A DNA stretch of 64,000 nt from Olleya sediminilitoris (lineage in GTDB: Bacteria; Bacteroidota; Bacteroidia; Flavobacteriales; Flavobacteriaceae): positions 1 through 64,000 of the forward strand of contig NZ_JAEMEF010000009.1 of the NCBI RefSeq assembly GCF_016785945.1, written 5' to 3'. The notes beneath the pieces were generated by a model. The model saw only the letters and a program-made list of their open reading frames with translations. It was not told where the DNA came from and ran no database searches. The translations under genes were made by a program, and so were the position numbers. Below are positions 17,039 through 25,023 of this stretch, piece by piece; positions within the stretch are counted from its first letter, which is position 1; every line of letters begins with the position of its first letter.

Positions 17039-17587
17039 ATGTACTGGTTAGCAAAATTAATATATTTTAAAGTTATTGGCTGGAAAGTAGTTGGAAACAC
17101 CAATTTTTCTCAAGACACTATTAAAAAGGCTGTTTTTATATCAGCACCACATACTAGTAATTTCGATTTTATTATTGGCATACTATTACGTAAGGTTACT
17201 CGGGTCAAAACCAATTTTATCGGTAAAAAATCATTATTTACGTGGCCATTTGGTTATTATTTTAGAGCTGTTGGTGGTGTACCAGTAGACAGAAAAAACA
17301 AAGAGAATAAAGTCTTATCTATAGCTAAGCTGTTTGAAAATAAAGAAGAGTTTAGATTAACCTTAGCACCTGAAGGTACTAGAAGTAAAGTAGAGGAGTG
17401 GAGAACAGGTTTTTACTACATAGCTAAACAAGCCAATGTACCTATCATTATGTTTACAATGGACTTTGGTAATAAGCAAAACAAAATATCAGAACCTTTT
17501 TACCCAACGGATGACGTAGAAGCTGATTTTAAATATATGAAATCTTTCTTTAAAGGAGTTAGAGGTAAAATTTCAAAAAATTCGTAA
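17039..17587 (+). CDS. Short PlsC-like 1-acyl-glycerol-3-phosphate acyltransferase
   Basis: A 182-residue lysophospholipid acyltransferase family member. The catalytic HX4D appears as APHTSNFDF, followed by GKKSLFTWPFGYYFRAVGG and the APEGTRSK motif III. It is shorter than classical PlsC (about 240) and lacks the long N-terminal membrane anchor, as in many Bacteroidota acyltransferases of the glycerol or lipid A/ornithine-lipid type. The exact acceptor is not evident. It is the last gene of the kdsB run; the stop is followed by a hairpin about 130 bases on. Confidence 0.88.
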   Translation: MYWLAKLIYFKVIGWKVVGNTNFSQDTIKKAVFISAPHTSNFDFIIGILLRKVTRVKTNFIGKKSLFTWPFGYYFRAVGGVPVDRKNKENKVLSIAKLFENKEEFRLTLAPEGTRSKVEEWRTGFYYIAKQANVPIIMFTMDFGNKQNKISEPFYPTDDVEADFKYMKSFFKGVRGKISKNS

Positions 17588-17722
17588 TAAAATAAGTTTT
17601 TTTATTAAAAATTAAATTTTGGTACGGGATTTGTTATACTATAATCGTAGTACTTGATGAAACATACAGTAAACTTCAGTCACTAAAAAGAAACATTAAA
17701 ACTACTACGCTTACACAAATAA

Positions 17723-17762
17723 AAAGCGCTTTTAAGTTTATCTTAAAAGCGCTTTATTTTTT
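17723..17762 (+). terminator. Rho-independent terminator
   Basis: AAAGCGCTTTTAAG (17723-17736), 5-base loop, CTTAAAAGCGCTTT (17742-17755), then ATTTTTTT. A 14-bp stem with an A-run on the left, usable for both the kdsB run (+) and the convergent gene at 17783 (-). Confidence 0.88.
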
Positions 17763-17782
17763 TATAGAATTTATAAATTGTT

Positions 17783-19237
17783 TTATTTTTTATTAGGAAT
17801 TTCCTCAGTTTCACAATTAAATAAACTTTGTTCCATAATTAGTTTAGAGACACCTTCTGGTAGCATTTGTTGCCATCCATCTTCTCCAGAATTTATCATT
17901 TTTAAAACCCTTCTAGAAAACACCTCTAGTGTACTTGGGTCAAAGTCTGTGATATCTACAACCTTTCCATTGTATTTAAAGAATTTATATAATTCTTTCA
18001 TTCGTGGATGTACTTTTAAAGTATCACTGGTAGTTAAAGTACCATCTTCATCTTTCATTGGGTACAGGTAAACACGTAAATCTTTAAAGAATAATTTACC
18101 AAATGCTTCTAAGATACCACCACTTAAGTGTCTGTAATATTTCTCGTCAAAAATATCTACAAGATTATTTACTCCCATTGCTAATCCCATTCTGTTTTTA
18201 GAATATTGAGAGAAGTATTCTACCAATTTATAGTATTCTTGGAAGTTTGAAATCAATACAGTATGTCCTAAAGAGCATAACAAACGTGCACGATCCATAA
18301 AATCTTGCTCATCAATTTCACCTTCAGCTCTTAGGTTAGATAAAGTAATTTCAAAAATAACCTGAGTATTGTTTTCGTCTACTTTATTTTCTTTAATAAA
18401 CATCTCCAAAGACTTTTCATACATGTCAATATTAACTTTAGTTACAGGTCTAAAACTACCACGTAACGCTAATATATTTTTTTTGTATAAAACTCTTGCT
18501 GGTAATACATTATTTCCGTCAGGAGCAAACATGACAGCATCAGTCATTCCGTTTTTAACTAATTGTAAACTCATTAGACGGTTGTCTACATCTTTAAAAA
18601 CTGGACCAGAAAAGTTAATAGTATCAATTTCTATTTGATCTTTATCTAAGTGATCATATAAGTAACGTAACAGCTTTCTAGGTTCGTTATACTTATAAAA
18701 AGCACCATAAATTAGGTTTGTACCTAAAATTCCTAAAGTTTCTTGTTGTAATCTTGCATCGTTTTCTTTAAAACGTATGTGCAAAACAATTTCGTTATAT
18801 TCTTCTTCTTCAGGATCAATTTGATATTTAATTCCTACCCAACCATGTCCTTTATATTTTTTAGCAAAATCAATAGTTGCCACAGTATTAGCAAAACTAA
18901 AAAACATTTTGTGTGGATTTTTTTCTCTTCCAATACGTTCTTCAATTAATCTAATTTCATGAGCTACCATTTTACGTAAACGCGCTTCGGTTACGTAACG
19001 TCTATCGTTTTCAATACCATAAATAGCATCACTAAATTCTTTATCATAGGCAGACATTGCTTTTGCAATAGTACCAGATGCTCCTCCAGCTCTAAAAAAG
19101 TGACGCACAGTTTCTTGTCCAGCTCCAATTTCAGAAAACGTTCCGTAAATATTTTCGTTTAAATTAATACGTAATGCTTTGTCCTTAAGAGACGGAATAT
19201 TTTCAAACTCTTTATCTCCTTTTAGCCTTATTTCCAT
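17783..19237 (-). CDS. Conserved protein of unknown function (484 aa)
   Basis: A 484-residue soluble protein without signal peptide or membrane helix. It looks like a conserved Bacteroidota housekeeping protein, annotated inconsistently in databases as far as I recall (for example as a nicotinate mononucleotide adenylyltransferase), but I see no HXGH nucleotidyltransferase motif and would not adopt that name. Notable stretches are IGAGQETVRHFFRAGGASGTIAKAM region (residues about 37-62), FSFANTVATIDFAKKYKGH, and GLAMGVNNLVDIFDEKYY near the C-terminus. It has a strong promoter of its own (19266-19295) and is divergent from the MBL hydrolase. Confidence 0.75.
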   Translation of the reverse strand: MEIRLKGDKEFENIPSLKDKALRINLNENIYGTFSEIGAGQETVRHFFRAGGASGTIAKAMSAYDKEFSDAIYGIENDRRYVTEARLRKMVAHEIRLIEERIGREKNPHKMFFSFANTVATIDFAKKYKGHGWVGIKYQIDPEEEEYNEIVLHIRFKENDARLQQETLGILGTNLIYGAFYKYNEPRKLLRYLYDHLDKDQIEIDTINFSGPVFKDVDNRLMSLQLVKNGMTDAVMFAPDGNNVLPARVLYKKNILALRGSFRPVTKVNIDMYEKSLEMFIKENKVDENNTQVIFEITLSNLRAEGEIDEQDFMDRARLLCSLGHTVLISNFQEYYKLVEYFSQYSKNRMGLAMGVNNLVDIFDEKYYRHLSGGILEAFGKLFFKDLRVYLYPMKDEDGTLTTSDTLKVHPRMKELYKFFKYNGKVVDITDFDPSTLEVFSRRVLKMINSGEDGWQQMLPEGVSKLIMEQSLFNCETEEIPNKK

Positions 19238-19265
19238 ATAAAATTTACAATGATGTTAAGTTTTA

Positions 19266-19295
19266 CAAAGGTATCAAATAACTATAGCAAACAAA
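19266..19295 (-). promoter_or_regulatory. Promoter of the conserved 484-aa protein
   Basis: On the minus strand TTTG (from CAAA at 19292-19295), 18 bases, TACCTTTG (from CAAAGGTA at 19266-19273). Both boxes match the Bacteroidota consensus; the ATG is at 19237, about 29 bases downstream. Confidence 0.65.
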
Positions 19296-19305
19296 AAAAA
19301 TATTC

Positions 19306-19313
19306 TATTTTTG
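19306..19313 (+). promoter_or_regulatory. -7 element of the MBL hydrolase gene
   Basis: TATTTTTG is an exact TAnnTTTG. Transcription would begin near 19319, so the ATG at 19250 would be outside the transcript; this supports the TTG start at 19331. No -33 TTG at the usual spacing was seen. Confidence 0.5.
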
Positions 19314-19330
19314 TGAGAAATCTTCAACCA

Positions 19331-20092
19331 TTGAAAATAACATTTTTAGGCACAGGTACATCACAAGGAATTCCTATTATAGGAAGCACTCATCCTGTGT
19401 GTTTAAGCCAAAATCCTAAAGATAAAAGGTTGCGTGTTTCTATAATGATAGAGTGGGATAAAAATACATTTGTTATAGACTGTGGACCAGATTTTAGACA
19501 ACAAATGTTACTTAATAATCCTACTAAAATTGATGCTTTATTATTTACACATGAGCATGCAGACCACACTGCTGGATTGGATGACATAAGACCATTTTGT
19601 TTTAGACAAGGCGAATTGCCGATTTATGCACATAAACGTGTGATTAACGAGCTTAAAAAGCGTTTTGAATATGTTTTTGAAACAGAAAATAGATATCCTG
19701 GAGCGCCAACAGTAGCTATTAATACTATTGAAAATAAGCCTTTTGAGATTAATAATAAAACAATTATTCCTATTGAAGGTTTGCATTATAAGCTTCAAGT
19801 ATTTGGTTTTAGATTTGAAAATTTTGCTTATTTAACAGATTTTAAAACAATTACTGAAACCGAATTAGATAAACTTAAAAACTTAGATGTATTAGTTATA
19901 AATGCTTTGCGTATAGAAGCCCATATTTCGCATTTTAATCTAGAAGAAGCTTTAGCAATTATAAAAATATTACAACCTAAACGTACCTATTTAACACATA
20001 TTAGTCATTTGTTAGGGTTCCATGAAGAAGTCCAAAAACAATTGCCAGATAACGTATATTTAGCTTACGATCAATTACAAATTACGATTTAA
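19331..20092 (+). CDS. MBL-fold metallo-hydrolase, PhnP-like
   Basis: A 253-residue metallo-beta-lactamase fold phosphodiesterase. KITFLGTGTSQGIP at the N-terminus, the zinc motif THEHADHTAGLDD, downstream metal ligands in EGLHYKL, YLTDFK and LTHISHL. This is the PhnP-like group that opens cyclic phosphates or small phosphodiesters; the substrate is unknown. I choose TTG at 19331 because the family begins at this point, the 27 residues before it (from 19250) look non-native, and a -7 element lies between. The start could still be 19250. Confidence 0.88.
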   Translation: MKITFLGTGTSQGIPIIGSTHPVCLSQNPKDKRLRVSIMIEWDKNTFVIDCGPDFRQQMLLNNPTKIDALLFTHEHADHTAGLDDIRPFCFRQGELPIYAHKRVINELKKRFEYVFETENRYPGAPTVAINTIENKPFEINNKTIIPIEGLHYKLQVFGFRFENFAYLTDFKTITETELDKLKNLDVLVINALRIEAHISHFNLEEALAIIKILQPKRTYLTHISHLLGFHEEVQKQLPDNVYLAYDQLQITI

Positions 20093-20106
20093 AAAAACTT
20101 AAAAAA

Positions 20107-20604
20107 ATGAAGAACAAAATCTTTATGTACCTGTTTATTTTTACATTACTAATAGTAGTGTTTCAATATGTAAATTCTAAAAAAATATTAGAAGACAGTA
20201 GTAAACGTATTGAAGTTTTAAGAGTTAATAACGAATCCATGAAGGATTCTTTAACAACTTTAAATGATGAGTTATCAGATTTGTCATTGTTTGATTTACG
20301 TTACAACCAAGATGCAAAAGATTATTTTTATAACAAACAATTAGATACTGAAGCATTAATTCCGTTTTTAAAAAACGAATTGTATAAATTAAATGAAACC
20401 GATGGAGAACATCCTTTAATTCCTTTTGCTGCTTCAGAAGGTAGAAAATTACAATTTAACACCATAAAAATGTTAAATCACAGATGGATTGTTGCTGATT
20501 TTTCTGATGGTCAATTTTGGGGAGAATTACTAATACAATACTTTATAACTCCAGAACAAAATGTTGATTTTGAAGTGCTAGATTACCTTTTATATACTAG
20601 ATAA
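20107..20604 (+). CDS. Membrane-anchored protein of unknown function
   Basis: A 165-residue protein with one N-terminal membrane helix (about residues 5-22), then a short coiled-coil-like segment (about 27-60, rich in S, L, E, D, N) and a compact C-terminal domain with HRWIVADFSDGQFWGELLIQYF. No enzyme motif is seen. It begins 14 bases after the MBL hydrolase and is probably in its operon. A large bidirectional hairpin follows. Confidence 0.75.
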   Translation: MKNKIFMYLFIFTLLIVVFQYVNSKKILEDSSKRIEVLRVNNESMKDSLTTLNDELSDLSLFDLRYNQDAKDYFYNKQLDTEALIPFLKNELYKLNETDGEHPLIPFAASEGRKLQFNTIKMLNHRWIVADFSDGQFWGELLIQYFITPEQNVDFEVLDYLLYTR

Positions 20605-20647
20605 GGTTAAGAAATATTTTTTCAATCTCAAAGATTCAAAATAAAAA

Positions 20648-20690
20648 ATCCCTAATTAATAAATAAGCATTTATAATTAGGGATTTTTTT
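20648..20690 (+). terminator. Bidirectional terminator
   Basis: ATCCCTAATTA (20648-20658) pairs with TAATTAGGGAT (20674-20684) across a 15-base loop, flanked by A6 on the left and T7 on the right. It separates the + strand pair from the convergent esterase operon. Confidence 0.8.
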
Positions 20691-20709
20691 GATTATTTAA
20701 TTGTAGTGT

Positions 20710-21357
20710 TTAAATCAAATTGACTAACCAATCTTTAAATTCGTAAAAATTTTGAGGAGCAACACCATGTCCAACCGGAAACTCGCTAAACTGATGTTTA
20801 ATGTTTAATGCTTCTAAGAATTTTGGAGCTTGTCTTGCCCAATCCACAGGAATAACTTGGTCTACAGTACCATGTGATCCGTAAAAGTTAAGGTGTTTAT
20901 AAGCCGAAGCATCTTTAGCAGTAAATAAATCTTCATTGACATAACCACTTAAAGCGATAATATTATTTACTTTTTCTGGGTATGTTAAAGCTACTGCATA
21001 GCTTAAAATACAACCTTGGCTAAACCCTAATAAGGATACACTATCTTTATTTACAGGATAGTTAGCAATAGCCTGATCTATAAATGTAGCTATTAAATCT
21101 CTAGATTCTATGGCTTGATCATTATCGCTCCATTTACCTTGTTCTGCATCAAAATTAATAGCATACCAGGCATTACCATAGGGTTGCATTGGGTAAGGTG
21201 CTCTAACAGATATTATAAATAATTCTTCTGGTAGCTCTGTTGTAAAGCTAAATAAGTCGTTTTCGTCACTACCATAACCATGAAACAAAATAAGTAAAGG
21301 TGCATTTTCTTTTAAAGACGATGGTCTTGTGATGTGATGTAAGTTAAAGTTTTCCAT
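20710..21357 (-). CDS. Alpha/beta hydrolase, phospholipase/carboxylesterase family
   Basis: A 215-residue serine hydrolase: oxyanion region LFHGYGSDENDLF, nucleophile elbow LLGFSQGCIL, Asp in GTVDQVIP and His in PVGHGVAP complete the triad. This is the PF02230 group (acyl-protein thioesterase or carboxylesterase-like). No signal peptide, so cytoplasmic. It is the last gene of the operon starting at 24869; its ATG shares one base with the stop of the upstream membrane protein gene. Confidence 0.9.
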   Translation of the reverse strand: MENFNLHHITRPSSLKENAPLLILFHGYGSDENDLFSFTTELPEELFIISVRAPYPMQPYGNAWYAINFDAEQGKWSDNDQAIESRDLIATFIDQAIANYPVNKDSVSLLGFSQGCILSYAVALTYPEKVNNIIALSGYVNEDLFTAKDASAYKHLNFYGSHGTVDQVIPVDWARQAPKFLEALNIKHQFSEFPVGHGVAPQNFYEFKDWLVNLI

Positions 21358-21689
21358 TATTTACCTAGTCCTTTAAAAATTTTTTGAAAAATTGGTCCAA
21401 TAACCGGAATTGGTTTCATGGATCCATTAATAGCTGTCATTACACCTAAAAACAAAAGTGCTCCCATACTTATCCAAAATGCAATAGAGATTTGGAAGTT
21501 GTCAAATTGACTAACAAAATAGGCAATAAACATCCATAAAAGACATAAGCCTAACCCTTGTCTGTTATGAAAACTTGTAAATTCATTTTTCTTTTCTCCA
21601 TTCATTATTATAGCAATAACGCTACCAATTATGGTTAAATAGCTAACGACTGCTAGTGTTTTTCCTTCTTCAATGGTGTTTTGATTCAT
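21357..21689 (-). CDS. Small membrane protein, DUF4870/Tic20-like
   Basis: A 110-residue protein with about three membrane helices (residues 13-28, 46-60, 69-88) and a central FHNRQGLGLCLLW motif typical of the DUF4870/Tic20-like group. Function unknown. It lies between the dihydroorotase homologue (gap four bases) and the esterase (one-base overlap). Confidence 0.8.
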   Translation of the reverse strand: MNQNTIEEGKTLAVVSYLTIIGSVIAIIMNGEKKNEFTSFHNRQGLGLCLLWMFIAYFVSQFDNFQISIAFWISMGALLFLGVMTAINGSMKPIPVIGPIFQKIFKGLGK

Positions 21690-21693
21690 TATA

Positions 21694-22944
21694 TTATAAA
21701 ACTGTTTTATTATTTGCGATTATTCCGTAGGCTTTTCCTTTTAATTCTTGACCTAAAAAGGCACTATTTTTAGATTTTGAAACAATATCACTTTCCGCGA
21801 AAGCGTATTTTAAATCAGGATTAAATAAAGTTAGGTTTGCTGCTTCACCTTCATTAATACTATTAATTTTTTGACCAAATCTAGTTTTTCCTTGTGTTAA
21901 TAACTCAATAGCTTTTTTTGTAGAAACTACTGTATTTAAAGCTCCAAATGCACTTTCAAGTCCAATGGTGCCAAAAGCAGCATGATCAAATTCTACTTTT
22001 TTGTCTTCAATTGTTTTTGGATTATGATCACTTGTTACCATGTCTATGGTTCCGTCTTTTAAACCTTCAATTAAGGCATCAACATCCTTTTTTATCCTAA
22101 GTGGTGGATTGACTTTGTAATTGGTGTCAAATTGAACCAAAACATCGTCAGTTAAGCATAAGTTATGTATGGCAACACTACAGGTTACATCAAGTTTTTT
22201 GTTTTTGGCTTCTCTTATTAGAGCAACACTTTCAGCAGTTGAAATGGTTGGAATATGTAGTTTTCCTTCCGTATACTCAAGTAAAAATAAATCTCTAGCC
22301 ACTTGCATAGCTTCAGCTAGATTAGGGCTTCCTTTTAAGCCTAAAGAGGTGCTTGTCAATTCTTCATTAACAATTCCTTTGCCAGATATTTTTGTTTCGA
22401 TAGGAAAAGAGCAAACTAAACCATCAAAATTACTTGCATATTGCAGCGCTATTTTTAATAAATTAGGATTACTTATAGGTTTTTTGTAATCATAAAAAGC
22501 AACAGCTCCAGCGTTTTTCATATCAAATAATTCAGCTAAATCAATACTTTCACTGTGTCTAGTTAAAGCACCTATTGGTAGTAAGTTAACTGCATTGTTT
22601 TGAGCTTTAGATAGTACAAAAGCCACATTGGCATTGGTGTCTATAATTGGATTTGTGTTGGCTTGTACAGCCACACTTGTAAATCCAGATTTTGCTGCAG
22701 TTTTTAATCCATTAGCAATGGTTTCTCTATCTTCAAAACCAGGTTCTCCAAAACTAACACTACTATCAAACCAACCTTGTGAAACGTGTAAATTATCTAA
22801 GGTTATAGTTTTGTAATTGTTAGTATTATCAATGCTTTTAGCAATTTTAGTAATCTTACCTTTTTCGATTAAAATATCGCAAACTTGGTTATTAAATTTG
22901 CTAGAAGGATCAATTATTGTTGCTGTTTTTATTAAGGCGTTCAT
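21694..22944 (-). CDS. Dihydroorotase-like protein, metal-binding HxH missing (probably non-catalytic)
   Basis: A 416-residue amidohydrolase-fold protein of the type I dihydroorotase family. The canonical metal motif D-x-H-x-H-x-R-E-P-G is replaced by D60-S-S-V-S-F-G-E-P-G, so both metal histidines and the substrate arginine are gone. LHIPTIST and TSDHNPK are kept in part. It therefore resembles the inactive PyrC-prime proteins of other bacteria, which support aspartate transcarbamoylase. Bacteroidota usually hold a second, active pyrC elsewhere. Its ATG overlaps the upstream BatA-like gene by four bases. Confidence 0.88.
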   Translation of the reverse strand: MNALIKTATIIDPSSKFNNQVCDILIEKGKITKIAKSIDNTNNYKTITLDNLHVSQGWFDSSVSFGEPGFEDRETIANGLKTAAKSGFTSVAVQANTNPIIDTNANVAFVLSKAQNNAVNLLPIGALTRHSESIDLAELFDMKNAGAVAFYDYKKPISNPNLLKIALQYASNFDGLVCSFPIETKISGKGIVNEELTSTSLGLKGSPNLAEAMQVARDLFLLEYTEGKLHIPTISTAESVALIREAKNKKLDVTCSVAIHNLCLTDDVLVQFDTNYKVNPPLRIKKDVDALIEGLKDGTIDMVTSDHNPKTIEDKKVEFDHAAFGTIGLESAFGALNTVVSTKKAIELLTQGKTRFGQKINSINEGEAANLTLFNPDLKYAFAESDIVSKSKNSAFLGQELKGKAYGIIANNKTVL

Positions 22945-24869
22945 TTAAAGTATTTTAAGATGAGCATTTCTAAAATTAGTAACACGAGTCCCAAAATTAC
23001 AAACCATTTCCATAATTCGTTAACTTTAGTATCGTTATTTATGTTATCTAAAACAGTAGTAATCGAGTTACTAACTGTTGCGTTATTATAATTATCAAGA
23101 TTAAGGTAGTTTAAATTACTCTCGGTACGATTGTAATTGTAACTTACATTTTCCAATATTTTGGTTTTATCTTTAATATCGTAAATACCAGCTAATTCTG
23201 GTATGTCATTAGTTTTGATAAGGACTTTATTATTAAAATAATATTGTTCTGGGATGATTTTGTCATTACCATTAACTAAAGTTAAAACCGCATCTTGCTG
23301 TAAATTTGTAGCCACATCATAACTAGTATTTTGCCCAATGGTATAATATAATGTTGTTGTGTTTAAACTTTGCTTTGCTATGTTGTAAAACGTTGGAACA
23401 ATTAAATTTATATTTTTAAAATTTGAATTATCCGTATTTATAGGAGCCGAAAAGACATATAAAGACTGGTTTTGTGATAAAAAAGATTTGTTATCTTCAA
23501 ACTGTAAAATTGGTGTTGCTTTTAGATTTATCTGAGGAAAATAACGTTCTACTTTAGGATATTGAAAATTATCTACTCGTTTTTCAAATACACCATTAGC
23601 ATACAGTGGATGCGCATAATTTATTGTTGTTATACGCTTTTGGTTAGCATTTATTGCGCTAAAAGGTGCAAAATTAAAACGCTGTAAAAAGGTGTTGTAA
23701 TTATTAAGGTTTCCGTTTGTGTTTGGTATAAAAACAACCGAACCTCCTTGGTCTGTAAAAGCTTTTAAAGCAGTGGTTAGACTTTCTGGTAAAGCTTCAA
23801 TTTCATTAATAACCACTAAATTTTGTGAGTCAAAAAGACTGTAATCTAGATTGTTTGTTGTTTTTGTAGTAAAAATGAATTCATCTTCTGTGAAAATTCG
23901 ACTTAAATAACTGTCATTAGTATTACTAATAGCTAAAACGTTAATTTTTGAAGGCGAATTAATATTGAAATATAAGCTGTTGTCAAATTGTAATTGAGTA
24001 TCTTCAATGGTTATTTTTCCTTTTGTAACTTGATCATTAGGAATAGTAAATACAGTGGACGCTTTTTGGTTTAAATCTACAGTTGCTTTGGATAATAAAT
24101 TATCATTATTATAAATTGAAACTGGTAAAGTAATTTTTGATGTACTATTAGTCTTTAATATAACTGATAACTCTATATTATTTACTGTTTGTTTGGAAAT
24201 ATACAAACTATCAATACTTATATTACTTATACTTTCAGGTTTTAATTGCACTAAATTTACAGTTAGATTTGTATCTTTTTTAATAGTGAAATCAGTGTTT
24301 TTTTGCTGAAAATCTGAAATAAAAATCAAGTTTTTTACGGTATTATCTTGATTGTTAAATGTTTTTTTTGCTTTAAGTAAAGCTGCATTATAACTTAACT
24401 GATTAGAAGAATAATTAAGTTGTAATAAGTCGTTTTTAATAGCTTTAATTGTAGTATTTAAGTACGTTTCTGTATTTGTGACAATAGATAGGTTTTGGTT
24501 TTCAGGAAGGGTTTGTATTAAATCCTGAATAGCACGTTTTAATAATGGACCTTTAGCTCCTTTAGCTTGCAAACTAAACGAGTTGTCAAGATAAATAACA
24601 GTTTGTTTAGATGTATTGAATGCTTTTATTTTTGAAGTATAAGGTTGTGCAAAAGCTATAATAATAGCTGCTAATAAAAGTAAACGTGTTAATAGTATTA
24701 ACCATTTTTTTATGGTAGCACTTTTACGAGTTTGTAATTGTACTTTTTTAAGAACATCAACATTGGTAAAGTACTCTTTTTGAAACTTTCTAAGTTGAAA
24801 TAAATGGACAATAATAGGGATAAGCAGTAAGAAAAGCGCGTAAAGAAGTTCTGGGTTTTTAAACTGCAT
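22941..24869 (-). CDS. BatA-like membrane protein with vWA-type domain
   Basis: A 642-residue protein. The N-terminus LYALFLLLIPIIVHLFQLRKF is the BatA N-terminal domain (PF07584), followed by a second helix (about residues 58-78). Next is a vWA-like domain with a MIDAS-like start VIYLDNSFSLQAKG, long beta-rich extracytoplasmic regions, and a C-terminal helix LWKWFVILGLVLLILEMLIL. Proteins of this type sit in Bat operons or stand alone in Bacteroidota; function poorly known. It leads the operon with the dihydroorotase homologue. A -7 element (TATCTTTG on the minus strand, 24886-24893) lies just upstream. Confidence 0.88.
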   Translation of the reverse strand: MQFKNPELLYALFLLLIPIIVHLFQLRKFQKEYFTNVDVLKKVQLQTRKSATIKKWLILLTRLLLLAAIIIAFAQPYTSKIKAFNTSKQTVIYLDNSFSLQAKGAKGPLLKRAIQDLIQTLPENQNLSIVTNTETYLNTTIKAIKNDLLQLNYSSNQLSYNAALLKAKKTFNNQDNTVKNLIFISDFQQKNTDFTIKKDTNLTVNLVQLKPESISNISIDSLYISKQTVNNIELSVILKTNSTSKITLPVSIYNNDNLLSKATVDLNQKASTVFTIPNDQVTKGKITIEDTQLQFDNSLYFNINSPSKINVLAISNTNDSYLSRIFTEDEFIFTTKTTNNLDYSLFDSQNLVVINEIEALPESLTTALKAFTDQGGSVVFIPNTNGNLNNYNTFLQRFNFAPFSAINANQKRITTINYAHPLYANGVFEKRVDNFQYPKVERYFPQINLKATPILQFEDNKSFLSQNQSLYVFSAPINTDNSNFKNINLIVPTFYNIAKQSLNTTTLYYTIGQNTSYDVATNLQQDAVLTLVNGNDKIIPEQYYFNNKVLIKTNDIPELAGIYDIKDKTKILENVSYNYNRTESNLNYLNLDNYNNATVSNSITTVLDNINNDTKVNELWKWFVILGLVLLILEMLILKYFK

Positions 24870-24885
24870 TAATTTTAAAGTTTGT

Positions 24886-24893
24886 CAAAGATA
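24886..24893 (-). promoter_or_regulatory. -7 element of the BatA-like operon
   Basis: CAAAGATA on the + strand, TATCTTTG on the minus strand, fits TAnnTTTG, 17 bases upstream of the ATG at 24869. A CAAAA that could be the -33 box is 28 bases away, longer than usual. Confidence 0.4.
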
Positions 24894-25023
24894 ATAATTG
24901 CATTTATATAATAGCTATTCACAAAATAACATTTTAACAAAATCTTAATGTTTATATCATGTAACAAATTATACTTTTAAGCGTCTTTTATTATAAGACC
25001 ATTAACAAACATAATAATTAATA

